A stretch of 64,000 bases of DNA from Clavelina lepadiformis (GCF_947623445.1 NC_135246.1:11577856-11641855); one strand, 5' to 3'; shown: positions 39,599 through 51,196, counted from the stretch's first letter. A program made the numbers and translations. The notes: generated by a model not told the origin, from the letters alone.

Positions 39599-40007
39599 TA
39601 GGGATGGGCCAACACGAACCCAAACCCGAATAGATTCGCCGGGGTATTGCCTCTGTGGGAAACTCGGGCGAACACGAATACTAACAATGGCAAACCCGAA
39701 TACTATACTACTTACAAATTTATCGACTTCAGTATGAAATAATGATCTATTTTCGTGGCTTTTAGAAGATAAACTAGAGTCAACATTTCTTATCGGAAAT
39801 CATTTACTTAAGGATTTTGCTTTTCAAATCGCCATTTAATTACTAAGTTTTTCTAATTATGTCACGATACAAGCAAGATTTGGCAACTTTTTGATAGAAT
39901 TTTATCATTTGGTGCTGATACGAATAGATTCATGATCCGTTCGAGTTGACCTTTAAGATATTCGGATTCGCACGAACCAGAATAATCGTCCCCGCGGCAC
40001 ATCCCTA
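39599..40007. mobile_element. hAT-like MITE with CGAAT subterminal repeats
   Basis: The ends TAGGGATGGGCC and, inverted, TAGGGATGTGCC form short terminal inverted repeats typical of hAT elements. Inside both ends the motifs ACGAA and CGAAT recur many times, as expected of subterminal transposase sites. The 8-base flanks CTAAGTAC and TTAATTTA are only loosely similar, so the target duplication is uncertain. The 409 bp carry no coding capacity. Confidence 0.55.
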
Positions 40008-40399
40008 TTAATTTACAGATTTCATTGGCAAAAGCACCAAAAAAAAGACTACCAAAAACATTTTAAAACATTCTGCTATTGCAGGGTGCAGTAAACTGTC
40101 ATATCTCTCAGCAGATATATAGCACATTAGCCCGATTGGAAAATATGCCACTTTTCTATGGGAAACGGTGCATGCAAAGCCACAAATTTTGGCGTCATAG
40201 TCATGCACTGAAGCCCTCATTATTCGTTTATATATCATAAATTGGTTACTACTGTACTACATGTAGCAAACAGTAAGTTTTACTTTTTGGTTTATTTCAT
40301 TGAGAGCAATACACGTAATTGTTATGTCACTGGAAGTTTCTGTGCCCTTTAAACAATTTACTTGCAAACATATATATTTGTTTTAGTTGCTTGTTTGTA

Positions 40400-40585
40400 T
40401 TAATTTTCATGTAAACCATATATCATATCTCTGAGTTCATGATAAATAACCACGTTGCAGTCATTAAATGCTATCAATAAAACACTTTGCAACATTTCGT
40501 TTGTGCGCACTTTAAGTTGCTGCTGATTCGCAGTGAATTGAAATGTGGCCGCCAACAACAGGAAAACCTTCCACACTCCTGCCAT
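40400..40585 (-). CDS. Possible small secreted protein or first exon
   Basis: The ATG at 40585 opens a 61-codon frame starting MAGVWKVFLLLAATFQFTA, which looks like a signal peptide followed by a polar stretch. An AG lies one base before the ATG (TACAG/CATGG), which could be a splice or trans-splice acceptor. The second half of the frame has no recognisable feature, and a donor such as AAA/GTGCGC could end the exon early. I do not recognise the protein, and no further exon was found. Confidence 0.25.
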   Translation of the reverse strand: MAGVWKVFLLLAATFQFTANQQQLKVRTNEMLQSVLLIAFNDCNVVIYHELRDMIYGLHEN

Positions 40586-41866
40586 GCTGTATTACCAGGT
40601 ACAGTATCAGACACAGATGTGCATCCTTGACAGATTTTGTACTGATAGAATGCACAACTTTTTGACAACAACTGAATAAAAATTCTGAAGACTTTGGTAA
40701 GAAATTTCACTCTGGACTTAGCAAATCTAAGATAAACTAGTCGATAACTTCAAGGTCAACGTACTGAAGGTCATTACTTAATGATTTTGTTTTTGAAATG
40801 ATCGTTTAATCATTGTTTTTTAAAAACAAAGCAATTTTTATCAATTATGTTATGTTACAAGCATTTTGGGATTATTTGGTCAGAAATTTTAGTGTAGTTT
40901 AATCAGCTTTCTGATAACAACAATCAAATTCTCGTTATTTGATTGTACAGTAACCTTAATCAACGTACATCATAAATAAAAAAGGGACTTTATTTCACAT
41001 TGAATACTTATACAGAAAGGCCTCAAAAAGATGTGTAAGGCTACAGTCTGCAGAATTTATCAAATTTGTTTCTAAAATGTTCAATTTAAGCAAACATATT
41101 TTTGCTGTTTAAGGGTTTTTGAAAGATGTTTAAGATGCACAACAAAATGCAAGTTACCAAAGCAACTTGTCTGGTCAGTGCTCTTATCGCTTTTTGCCAC
41201 ACTGATCAATGATTGAATTCATTATACAGTAATAGATGGCAAAAATAGTCTACTAGTTGTGTGCTGCTGTGTTTAGGTTTTTACTTGGCCCTTTAGCTTT
41301 TCAATTAATAATTGTTATTCATAAAGTAAACATTATATTATATAAAACATTATATTGTTTTATGAAACCCGTTGAGTTATGTGAAACCCAATTAATTTTA
41401 ACATACGTGAGAGATAGAGCAAGATAAGCTTAAAATGTAAATACATTTTAAGGTCAGGATATGATATTTGACCATTAAAGCTGTCATTGCTATAGCTGTG
41501 TGTTTGGATATTATTTATAAATCTAATCTGTTATATTAATCCTTGGACTAAAACTTGTGCTTGGTATATAACAAATCCTTGGCCACATATTTAATCAATC
41601 ATCACACATTGGTCTTCATAAAACGTTTTTTTTAATATTATAATCATAGCACGGGTCATATCATATTATGAGCGAAACCACCAGTTTATTTTTATATTTA
41701 TTGATTGTAATTTGTAACTATATTAGCTAAGGTGTTTTGAGAGGGAGGTTTTGTTTAAATACGTTTGTAAGTTCATGTATTTCTATACACCTTGTGTTCC
41801 ATGTGAACATACAATTGTTTTGTTTCAGATTTAGTAATAGTTTCAGTAACTGTATACTTGTAAATA
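40586..41866. other. Intergenic, with 5' acceptor of Rab8
   Basis: No gene is seen. TTTGTTTCAG ending at 41828 is a good acceptor 38 nt before the Rab8 start codon, implying an upstream leader exon or spliced-leader addition. Confidence 0.4.
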
Positions 41867-44285
41867 ATGTCAAGCAGTGGAGGAAAAACATATGACTACT
41901 TGTTTAAATTGTTGCTTATTGGAGATAGTGGAGTTGGGAAAACATGTGTGTTGTTTCGTTTTTCTGAAGATCACTTCAATTCCACATTTATATCGACCAT
42001 AGGTATGTTTTGCAAATTAAAGTTTAATCAAATTTCATGTTTTGGAGCAGAAGACATTCTAACTAATTATATACAAACTGCAGGAATAGATTTCAAAATC
42101 CGCACAATAGATATGGACGGCAAAAAAGTCAAACTTCAGATATGGTAAGTACGTCTCCCCTATGTTAGAGGTTCCCAACCCGGGGTGTTGATGCGAATTA
42201 ACCATTTAAAGGAGTGTAGGCCTATATCAGAGGCATGTAACTATTTATCACAATGGGTCTCAACATACAAGTGTAATAATGCTGAGGGCCAGACAACAGT
42301 TAAAAGTATTTAAAAATAATGGCCTACCTGTACTTGCTGAAGTCTGTGCACCAGGCGGTCCAAGTAGGTAACATGTTCTACCCCACGAGTCGTATGTTGT
42401 ACCCTTCTGGCCTGTATAAAACCCTATGTGAAACAATGCAAAGTAAGATTTTTCAATTTTTTTTTACTTCTAATCGATCCCAGTCACCTGAGTTTTTGTA
42501 TCCACCTAGATGTAGGATCTAGAAGAGCTAAATGTTGTATTTTGAGCAAATTCTTATATCTGAAATTCTCACACCAAACACTTAAACTTTTGAACAAGTT
42601 TTTTCCTTACAATTTCTGGATTGGATTCTGGCTGGATTTCGTAGAAAAGTGCGACAACACATTAAATGTTTTCTTGGGGTGTAAGGAATAAAAAGGATTG
42701 GAAACCTCTGCCTTATATTGCACACCAAAACCAAACCATAGCTTTATTGCATGTTGTGGCGGTTTTCTTTGTTAGTCACACTTATAGTTGCAGTTATTGT
42801 CACTTCAATCTATGCATGTATGTGTAGGGACACTGCTGGCCAGGAGAGATTTCGCACAATCACAACTGCCTATTACAGAGGAGCAATGGTATGAGAAAGT
42901 TTGCTTACACAGAAAAAAGTTGTATGTCATATAAATAAGTATGCATATGGAAACTGCTTGTTAAAACTTTAAAGCTTCAAGGACACATTACTGCAATGTC
43001 TTGTGATCATGTCTAAATTTAGATTATAAGGTAGGCAGTAAGCAAAGTGCTCCACCACAGTATATAACGACTAACGATTAATTTTCACAGGGCATTATGC
43101 TTGTCTATGACATCACAAACGAGAAATCATTTGATAACATCAAGAACTGGATAAGAAATATTGAAGAGGTAACTTGACTGAACTTGTCAAAAAAGTGTCA
43201 GTTTTTAAATACATACGAAATTCTCAAACTTTTAAAGTTGCTATTTTGTGGATATAGTTTGTCTTTATGGTCAATAGGCCTATTATTGTATGCCTTTCTT
43301 TATTTAGAATTATGAAGTTTTTTTTCTTCACTTTATTCTGAGGTGTTCTATGGCTGTCACATATCAATTGCATTTTATATAGACGCAGTTTAAGTTATGC
43401 TGTTTTCGATATAAATACTCCTATCTTTTATTTTATGTTGAAAACACCATGTAAAGTATAGGCAGGTATGCTTAGGATTTTGGTCTTGAAGATCTTTAAG
43501 CAATTCATGCTTCACATACCCTAAATGAAGTTACTGGACCATGCGAGTTCACCTTCTCTGAAGCTTTTTTGCATTAGTCATGGTTCATAATCAAACCTTT
43601 GTATTATTGTGTGATTTTAAAATGGCCATGTCAAAAAGAATGCCATTTAGCAATCCTGTATATACTGTATATGAAAATGAGTTATCCATGGCATGCATTG
43701 ATACAAGCAACGTGGCAAGTTAATAAAATTTGCTATCATAATAATCAACTTAACCTACCACTTTTTCGCAGCATGCGTCTGGCGATGTGGAAAAAATGAT
43801 ATTGGGAAATAAATGTGATATGACAGAGAAGCGGGCTGTGGACAAAGCAAGAGGAGAAAGAGTGCGTTATATGCAGTGATAATAATCACATTTGTAGATC
43901 AAAATATTTCTTAAATTTGACAAATGAAATCAAATTGTTTTCACAGTTGGCGATCGAGTATGGCATAAAATTCATGGAAACGAGTGCAAAAGCAAGTTTA
44001 AATGTGGAGGAGGCAAGTATAGGACCTGTTTCATTTTCACTGTAAAAATGATCTCATGTCTTTTCAGTGAAGCCAACGCTTGAATTTCCTAATTCTTTTG
44101 TTCAGAAAGTGGAACTGTCAACTGTTTGTTTTTCTTAGGCGTTTTTCACAATGGCTCGGGACATCAAGGCTAAAATGGATCGCAAAATGGCACAAGCGCC
44201 AAGCCAAAATACAAATCAAGTTAAAGTTAAAGCCGGCGATAAGAAAAGCGCTGGACTTTTTGCTCGATGGTGCGCGTTGCTATGA
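41867..44285 (+). CDS. RAB8: Rab8 small GTPase
   Basis: Seven exons (41867-42002, 42084-42144, 42828-42888, 43091-43168, 43772-43861, 43947-44012, 44139-44285) join in phase to 639 nt and 212 aa. The protein matches Rab8/10/13 almost residue by residue: [21 protein letters not shown]-loop, [15 protein letters not shown] switch [21 protein letters not shown] switch [20 protein letters not shown] and ETSAKA. It ends CALL, a CAAX geranylgeranylation site. Rab8 directs exocytic and ciliary traffic from the trans-Golgi and recycling endosomes. The last intron (44013-44138) uses a GC donor (GAG/GCAAGT), required to keep [18 protein letters not shown] in frame. Intron 2 contains a hAT MITE. Rab10 or Rab13 are less likely alternatives. 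Confidence 0.95.
42166..42710. mobile_element. hAT-type MITE in Rab8 intron 2
   Basis: The left end TAGAGGTTCCCAACCCGGGG and inverted right end CAGAGGTTTCCAATCCTTTT are classic hAT-like termini. The 8-bp flanks CCCTATGT (42158-42165) and CCTTATAT (42711-42718) agree at 6 of 8 positions, as an aged target duplication would. The 545 bp are non-coding; short frames inside are chance. Confidence 0.7.
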
Positions 44286-44902
44286 CAACCATGTCAGAAA
44301 GCAGTAACTTGTTATGTGCTGCTGCTTTGGGAGATTAAGTTGCTGTATGTGCATGCATTTTACTGCAGCCTTTTGTGGAATATTTTATATTTTTATATCT
44401 CACCATCGCATATTGCCGCAGTCCACAGCATTATATGTGGGACTTAACGGAACCGATGCCCACTTCCCGCCCGCTGCTTGTTACGTTCAGTGTTATCCAA
44501 TGTGCAACTGGTTTGCTGTTAAATAGATATGTAGTCCCATGTTTGTGGTTAGTTCAGATTATCAGGCACAATAACTAAAGCAGTAGGACGTAATTTCAAT
44601 AATGCGGAAGTATAGCGGCCGATACTTGCCATACAAAGAACCGCATAGTTCAACTCGTGTCTTCGCCTTAGCGTTCATCAATGATTGACAAACCTTGCTT
44701 GTTACTGACGTAAATTACACTCTGCTGGATATTTACCTATGCCTAGGTAATCATATTAACGCAAGCAAACGCAGGTCTCTAGTTCCTGTTTTGATTGAAG
44801 TATACGTAATATTTTCATGACGTATTCTAAACGATGAATCACTGAAAAATGAAAAGCTTGTCTCGGCCTGTATTCACATTTGTGATTTACTGTTTCCTTC
44901 AC

Positions 44903-44908
44903 TTTATT
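44903..44908 (-). terminator. Poly(A) signal for the minus-strand exon at 44939
   Basis: AATAAA on the minus strand lies about 31 nt downstream of the TAA-type stop of the reading frame at 44939-45168. The spacing fits a real 3' end. Confidence 0.45.
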
Positions 44909-44938
44909 GATATTCTGTACCAGTGTTGCGCTTCCAAG

Positions 44939-45168
44939 TTAGTAAATTATGTAAACCCAAGATATAATGTCTAATAACAGTTTAGGGTTGTTGCGAGACG
45001 ACTTCCAACGAGCTAGAATCTTAAAATTTTCAGGATTTAATGTAGTCGGAAATCTGCTCAAACGAAGTTGAAGTTGGTCGGCCTTATGTAGCAAGAGACA
45101 AAGTTCTTCAGAAAAGGGGTTGGGTCGCCATCGTTTTGTAAAGAGTTCATGTCGCTCTGGTGTAAACA
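44939..45168 (-). CDS. Unidentified terminal exon
   Basis: A good acceptor (TTTGTTTACACCAG) at 45169 opens a frame of about 75 codons, RHELFTKRWRPNPFSEELCL onward, ending at a stop at 44939. A poly(A) signal follows. The composition (charged, leucine-rich, helix-like, with FPTTLNPENFKILARW) looks like real protein rather than chance, but I do not recognise the family. The frame has no in-frame ATG, so upstream minus-strand exons would be needed and I could not find them. It could be an alternative 3' exon of the AP4E1 gene or part of a separate gene converging on Rab8. Confidence 0.35.
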
Positions 45169-45592
45169 AATTATAAGAATAACCCACCGAAAGGTATATT
45201 AAGAAATTAAGCTTTTCAATGTAGCTTCTGTATCACTGCAATTACCCGGAACATTTGAGGCATAGATAGATGCTCGCTATATATTTCACGACTCACAAGA
45301 CAGCTTCCAATGCCTTTCTTATCTAGATTCTATGAACATGTTGCTTGCCGTGGTTGCTGAGTTCTAGTCCAGGATCTTTGTGTTGTATGGTAGTTATTAT
45401 ATTGGTTTATATTTTATAAATTATGGCTGTACCATTATTTCACTGAAAAAAAATCGTGCCTTTAAAGCTATTTTTCACTGTTTTTGTTTGAATAACTTAA
45501 ACCTAAACCTCCATTCCAGTAAAACTTTAAATAGCTAAAATTAAACTTTTGCATTTACATTCTCGTAACGTAAGTACGTAACCGCTAGGGCT

Positions 45593-46325
45593 AGGTCGGA
45601 TATCAATAATATTTACTATCCAGACAACGGATTTTCTATTTTAGGTAACCGGATAATAAAGGGTAAGCACAAAGCAAACTTTTTATCATAATTTGTAGTA
45701 AAATATATTGCGTCTATTGTAAAAAGTTTTAAGTGTGACGTAGCTTTTTTATGAAAAAAACACATATGTGTCCAAAATTTCACAAATTCTTAATGTTTAT
45801 TCAATATTTTTGTTTTTTGTAATTTATTTTAAAATTCTGTATATTCAGAAGCGTACAATCGATCTCAAACTGCAAATTTCTTGGGAAAACTGCCCAGTCT
45901 TCACCTTGCAATGCTTCTACTTACGTGCTAATGCCTTGAGGATAATTTTTAATGCTACTTGCGAATTCCAATCGATTTTTGTATTGTATGTGACATAATA
46001 GAACAAACTCTTTCAACATTTAACGTTTTGTAGATTGTAGAGTATAGACTATAGAGAATAGAGAGCAAAAGACTGTGAATTAAGCTTTTAAGTAAGTTCA
46101 ACACGGAGTCAAACACCAAGTCTGTTCTGCTAGACTGCCCGTTTCTTAAAACAGAGGAGTTCATGCAAAATTGCTAAAAAGGCATAAAAACGAAAAAAAA
46201 CGTACTAATAACGTTATGAAAACGTACTAATAATGTTGTTATCCGGTTAACCGACAAAATTATATCAGGATATCAGATAGCTGAAATTCCCTCGGTTAAT
46301 CGATATCCGTATAGTCCAATCTTAG
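45593..46325. mobile_element. Probable degenerate hAT-like MITE with GATATC-rich ends
   Basis: The left end CTAGGGCTAGGTCGGATATC and inverted right end CACTAAGATTGGACTATACG/GATATC share their layout. A second inner pair, GGTAACCGGATAA (45653) against GGTTAACCGGATAA (inverted, 46238-46251), supports a fold-back arrangement. Flanking 8-mers do not match, so the boundaries are approximate. There is no coding content. Confidence 0.45.
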
Positions 46326-46603
46326 TGCCCACTTATCTTTAACAACAGGTTGCGTGACCTACATATACGGTCAAATAGTCACTCATAAATTAAAAATGCT
46401 TTCAGGTAAGTTCCTGTTATTATATTTAACCACAAACAATATAATTCACCCTGGTAAATCTGGCTGAATGAGAAATAACCCCAAGACTCAGCCGTTGAGT
46501 AAAATTACAACAAAAAAATTATTGTCAAGAGAAATTTATTTCAATTAATAATAAGAACAAAAGTGATATAACTAGCATGGCAACTTGGCATCTTTTCTGT
46601 ACA

Positions 46604-46895
46604 TCATTGTCGATGTACCAGAGAGGTTTCCATCTTGCAACGAGCAGTACTGTCATCACATCTTCCAAAGATTATTATCATTGGTGTGCATTCTTGCTGT
46701 ACAAATTTAGGGTAATCAGCAACGCCCTTCCCTAGTGTAATGGCCACCAGAAACCGGGTTCTTGCCCAGGATGGGGTTTGTTTCCCCATCCTCTGATGTA
46801 CAGCACTGAAGCAATTTTCATTCATCAGCTGCTTGAACACATCACCTGCTCGTCTGCTTAATTTTCGCCTTTTCAACTTATGTTTTACGGATTTA
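46604..46895 (-). CDS. Unidentified minus-strand ORF or terminal exon
   Basis: A frame open from a TAA near 46897 to the stop at 46604 encodes about 95 aa, starting with a very basic stretch (KHKLKRRKLSRRAGDVFKQL) and containing RMGKQTPSWARTRFLVAITL. The first in-frame ATG is internal (MNENCFSAVHQ), so an upstream exon joined at the AG near 46896, or an internal start, is required. AATAAA at 46535-46540 lies 64 nt downstream. It is 250 bp beyond the AP4E1 stop on the same strand. I do not recognise the protein. Confidence 0.25.
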
Positions 46896-47086
46896 ACTAA
46901 TTATAGGTTTAGTGGCCGTGCTAGTTGCTACCAGCAATTATTACCGTTATTTCTCTTGAGCACGTTTTAAGCCTTTTCAGCTTTGTCACTTTTTCCTGTT
47001 CATTGGCGCGTGTTAGTAACTACTGGCTTGATTTTTCGCCCCCACCGCGCTTTTGGAGAAAAATAAAATGATTGATCGACTTATTA

Positions 47087-47092
47087 TTTATT
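47087..47092 (-). terminator. AP4E1 poly(A) signal
   Basis: AATAAA on the minus strand lies about 40 nt past the AP4E1 stop codon, which supports that stop as the genuine end of the transcript. Confidence 0.6.
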
Positions 47093-47130
47093 TCTCTAGG
47101 GTAAATCCACACACAAAAACGAAACAGTTA

Positions 47131-50100
47131 TCAGTTCTGCTTCTCAAACAAATGAAATGGACTGTTTGAGTCTGTCATTGTGACATCACTAGCCGTTGTC
47201 TGGGCAGATATGAACATATCGTTCATAATATCGAGCATGTCTTTGTCATCGTCTGCTGTGCTTGAAACGGCGGACAAATTTTCGAGTGCTTCGCTGAGGG
47301 TTGTAGTAGCTTGCTGGGCTTTGTATCCACTTTTACCCCATACTTTTGGATGCTCTTCGGATGGCTTTTTGCTCAAGAAGCTTTCCTCCATTTTAGTTGA
47401 GGGAGTTTCTGGCATGAGAGATGCCATAAATGCGGACGATGTTTTCACAAATGCTTGTGACGAGGTGGAATAAGGCTGACACTTGAGGGCTGCTTCAGTT
47501 GAAACAGACGTTTCTTCGCGCATCTCAGTTTCGTTTTCTTCTTCATCGGGAGTCACGTCAAGGAAAGATAATTCAAGATCATACTAGAATTTACCCATCA
47601 AAGTAAATAAATATTTCATGAAATCAAAATAAAGTAACATACAGCAGATGAATTTTTAAAAACAACCACAAAGAAATTCTGGTTTAACTACATCTCTTTA
47701 TCTTAGTTGATGTTAAAATGTTACAGGTAAATGACAGCTTGCCTCTTCTATATCTTCCTTCAAAATGTCAGCTATATCTGGAATTTCTGAAATAGCATGC
47801 AGTTCACCCAAATGCTGTAAAAAAAAAAAATGCAAAAACAAGTACTGAAAAACAAACAAATCCAACATAGAAATGTAAAAGTCCTAATAACAAACCTGAA
47901 AAATAATAGAAGATAAAGACGCGTATGGTAAAAGTGCTATAGTAACTTTGTGGGTTACACTTGTATAATGGCCCTTCACTTTACAAAATAGTTGTTTTAA
48001 AGACATGAGGAGGACAAAAGCAACTTCTTCAGGGACTGAGTTCTGCACAATGACCAACAACAACTTACACTAGAGATTAGAGAACAACAATATCTTGAAC
48101 TTAATGACATGTTTACCGTTGTTTTTAATTGAAAATGAGCTTGTTTAATTAATACATCAATGAGGCTTTCTAGGCTATTTTCCTCCAATGTGCAGTATTT
48201 TCCAATGATCTGTAAAAAAGTATACATTACAACTCATTACGCTGCATGCTTACTGTAATTAGTCGTCTTGGTAGTCGAGTGTACAGAGCGCTAGGCTTAC
48301 AATAATGCGGCCCGTGTTCGAGACGGCGGCGCTAACATTATAACGCGCTTGATCAATGCACTGACGATGTTTGCTCTTGCTCAGTAGACCTGAGGAACAG
48401 TTCTAAATTCGGGCAAAACGATATAAAAAAACAAATCTACAAAAATTGTAACGGTCAGAACTTGCACAAAAACTAGCTCTGTAACCAGAGTTTGAGCAAT
48501 GAGGAATAATCGCCGGATTTAAGTCATGCAAAGGCTTTGCTCAGTTCGAGGACAAAGGCTATTTATCATACCATACTATTCACTCTTCTATATTTACTGT
48601 ATAATATGAGAAATCTTACGTTAGCTATAACTTTGTAGTGATGAAAGGATAACTCTCCAATTAAGAGCTGGTGGCACTGTTTCAGTTCTGCACTTACATC
48701 TGTTGAACTTGCTGCCAGAAGTAAAATGAATAGTTGTAAGAATGAACAAATCTAATCAGCAAAACATTATAAACATGGCTTCATGAAGTTCAAGGAAGAA
48801 ACCAGCCAAGTAACAATAAACCATGTAACACTGGAATAGGGTCCAATATTTGCCGATTTGACTCAAACACAAAATTTGGGCGATTTTCCTGCAGCATTTG
48901 GTCTAATTCCAACAATTACTTTGTTGCAACCTTGGTTTTCCAGATTTTTCCAATTTTATTTACATAGTACGTGTACCAGTGTACCTACCCTTAGAAAAGT
49001 AAGTCAAAATTCTGTTAGAAACATAAGGGGAAACATTCTCTTTTGCAGCCCTCATTATAGAATGCAGTGTAGAGATTAGCCAGCCTTGGTCATGTACAAA
49101 TGTTTTACTTAGTTAAGGCAAAACGACATGAGAGAATAAAATAATTTGAATTCATTAATACCTTTAAGAAAACTTAACCAACCGCATACATATTCCTTTA
49201 GTCAGTTTGTTATAATTAAATAAGAACTACTCAAATGATGTCAAATTTTGAAAAAGGATATTTTTCCGCAACAATTGCCAGTTTCTCACTAAATGATTTT
49301 ACAAAAAATGGTTTCTCAAAACGGTCCAACTGGCGAATCATGTGACTGCAGATGACTTTATAATTTTCATTTGTTATCAAAGCTTGAAGAAGAATAAGCG
49401 TCTGCAATAGAACAATTTAGCCATACCAAACTATTTATCATTTATCTCTTATATTTTTTATGATCAGTAACAAAAAAGCAAGATGGCACTCTGGAGTTAG
49501 CTTTATTTATAATTTCGCAACAAAATTTTTCGCAAGAATAAGCTTTCGCCATCAGGTGTACTTAGAAAGATTTTTTAGGATGTTACATTTTTATACATGT
49601 TTGCTTATGCTTTAACCTGTTTCTTGATAGTTTCATCTGGGTGTTCCATGCTTTTCATTATGATGTTTTGAAATTGAAAACAGCAGGAGATGTCAATGTT
49701 GGTGACCAGAGTTAGCAATTCCAAACCTAATTAAAAATGAAATAATGTAACTCAGTTCCTCAAGAACTAGCCCAACTGTAACATAAAAACACACATTGTG
49801 TGCAAATAATATAATTTATACCTGCAGCTAAATGATTTGCTTGATTTGAACTGAGGAATTTTCTGAGAATATGCAAAGCAGACTTAAACATATCATGACT
49901 TGGTTTGTAAAGTCTGACAACTGTGTGAATGCATTCATACAATACAGCAAATGCCACATTGTTCTTGTTGTTCTGTAACAAAAGTAAAATTACTATAATG
50001 TCTTATAGGCCTAAACGTAAGTGTAAAAATTGAAAATCACCATAAAAATATTGCATTACTTGACATCGGTTCATCATCTCAGAAAGAACATTTGGCAAAG

Positions 50101-51075
50101 ACGCTTTCCATTTTTCATCAATTTCACAACAATGAAGAATTTTTAAAATTTGAATCTGAACATTTGGAGCAGAAATGCCGTGACGACTGAACGCAATAGG
50201 CAAATTTCCTTGCACTACTTGCTCCAAAATGAATATCAATTTTTTGGGAATGTTTGAGTGTGAACTGGGATCTTTCTATATTAAAACATGTTATGTTTAG
50301 TAAAAAACAGATTACTATACCACGGAACACATTTTACATTAGTTTCAACAGACAAGCAGAGCATACATAAAAAAATGTTGGTGCTCACCTTTACCACATC
50401 ATGAACACATGCAAGTGAAGCAGCCATCACTTCTGGGTTACGGTCAGACAAAGCAACTTTAATGTGGTTGTGGTAGTTAAGAAGAAACTCTGGTGCTAAT
50501 CGGTACATACTATGTAGAGTTATTAGAGCCTTGCTTCTGACTGATGCCTCTGAATGGGTTAATCTTTTTTCAACAACAGGAAGTAAAACAGGAACTAAAT
50601 CTACACTTGTGAGGTGACAAGCAACATCTAATGCCATCGTAATCAACACTGAATGTTTGGATGAAATATCTTTGAGTGTAGTGTTTACAGCTAGATAAAT
50701 AATTTCACCAGAATTACTCTCAATAAGAGAAGTTAAAGTAAGATACCCAAGTTTTTTGTCCCAAATCGTTTTGGAGCGCTCAATATATGTTATAACAACT
50801 GGGCCAAATCCTCCCAAGCAAAGTTTAATGTCAGAACCAAAACATTGTTGGGAGCAAAAAATGACCACAGTAAGAAACTTTCTTTTTTGGTGTAAGCTTG
50901 AACCATCAAACAAAGTCTTAATGTGCTTCAAAAACTTCAGAATCACTTCATCATTCTCCTCAAATGTGGATAAGGCTTGAAACAAGGTCTTCATATCCAC
51001 AGATTCAGCGCCATATGTTGACCTCAACATGTCCACTGCATAATTAAATGTTTTGTTCATGATGCCAGACATCAT
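47131..51075 (-). CDS. AP4E1: AP-4 complex subunit epsilon, short form without appendage
   Basis: Eleven exons (50389-51075, 50060-50275, 49822-49972, 49617-49726, 49262-49401, 48989-49101, 48620-48711, 48117-48209, 47896-48069, 47743-47814, 47131-47583) join in phase to 2301 nt and 766 aa. The adaptin trunk of HEAT-like helices aligns with human AP-4 epsilon: KKLGYLTLTSL, MALDVACHLTS, EVMAASLACVHDVVK, QVVQGNLPIAF, APNVQIQILKIL, VAFAVLYECIHTV, and KVWGKSGY in the hinge. AP-4 sorts cargo such as ATG9 from the trans-Golgi. Human AP4E1 is about 1137 aa; here the protein stops shortly after the hinge with no ear domain. Intron 5 is AT-AC (U12-type) and the intron after 47743 uses a GC donor. Gamma adaptin is the main alternative but fits less well. 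Confidence 0.88.
48262..48428 (+). repeat. tRNA-derived SINE, copy B
   Basis: A tRNA-like head (TTGGTAGTCGAGTGTACAGA, GCGCTAGGC, box B-like CGTGTTCGAGACGG) is followed by a tail with CAGTAGACCTGAGG, AACAGTT and AATTCGGGCAAAA, then an A-rich end. Head and tail match copy A at 7158-7322 in the same order. It lies in the AP4E1 intron 48210-48619, antisense to the gene. Confidence 0.7.
49102..49261 (-). other. AT-AC (U12-type) intron of AP4E1
   Basis: The donor reads GGAAAA/ATATCCTTTTT, an exact match to the minor-spliceosome 5' site ATATCCTTT. A branch-like GCCTTAAC sits about 11-12 nt before the acceptor GTAAAAC/ATTTG. No GT donor exists before the in-frame stop. Splicing AT to AC restores AEKFVHDQGWLISTL, which aligns without gaps with human AEKYAPDNAWFIQTM. 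Confidence 0.85.
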
Positions 51076-51196
51076 GTTGCTATCTTCATATGTGTGTTTG
51101 TAAATTAGCCAAAATTACTCTATTTTTTGATAAAACCAGCTCTAAAGCACAAACGATTTAATATGATATTGCATTTTTAACCTGAACTATTTAGAC

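Noticed and set aside
48858-49079. 73-codon plus-strand frame
   Set aside because: It is antisense to AP4E1 exon 48989-49101 and its flanking intron, with no independent support.
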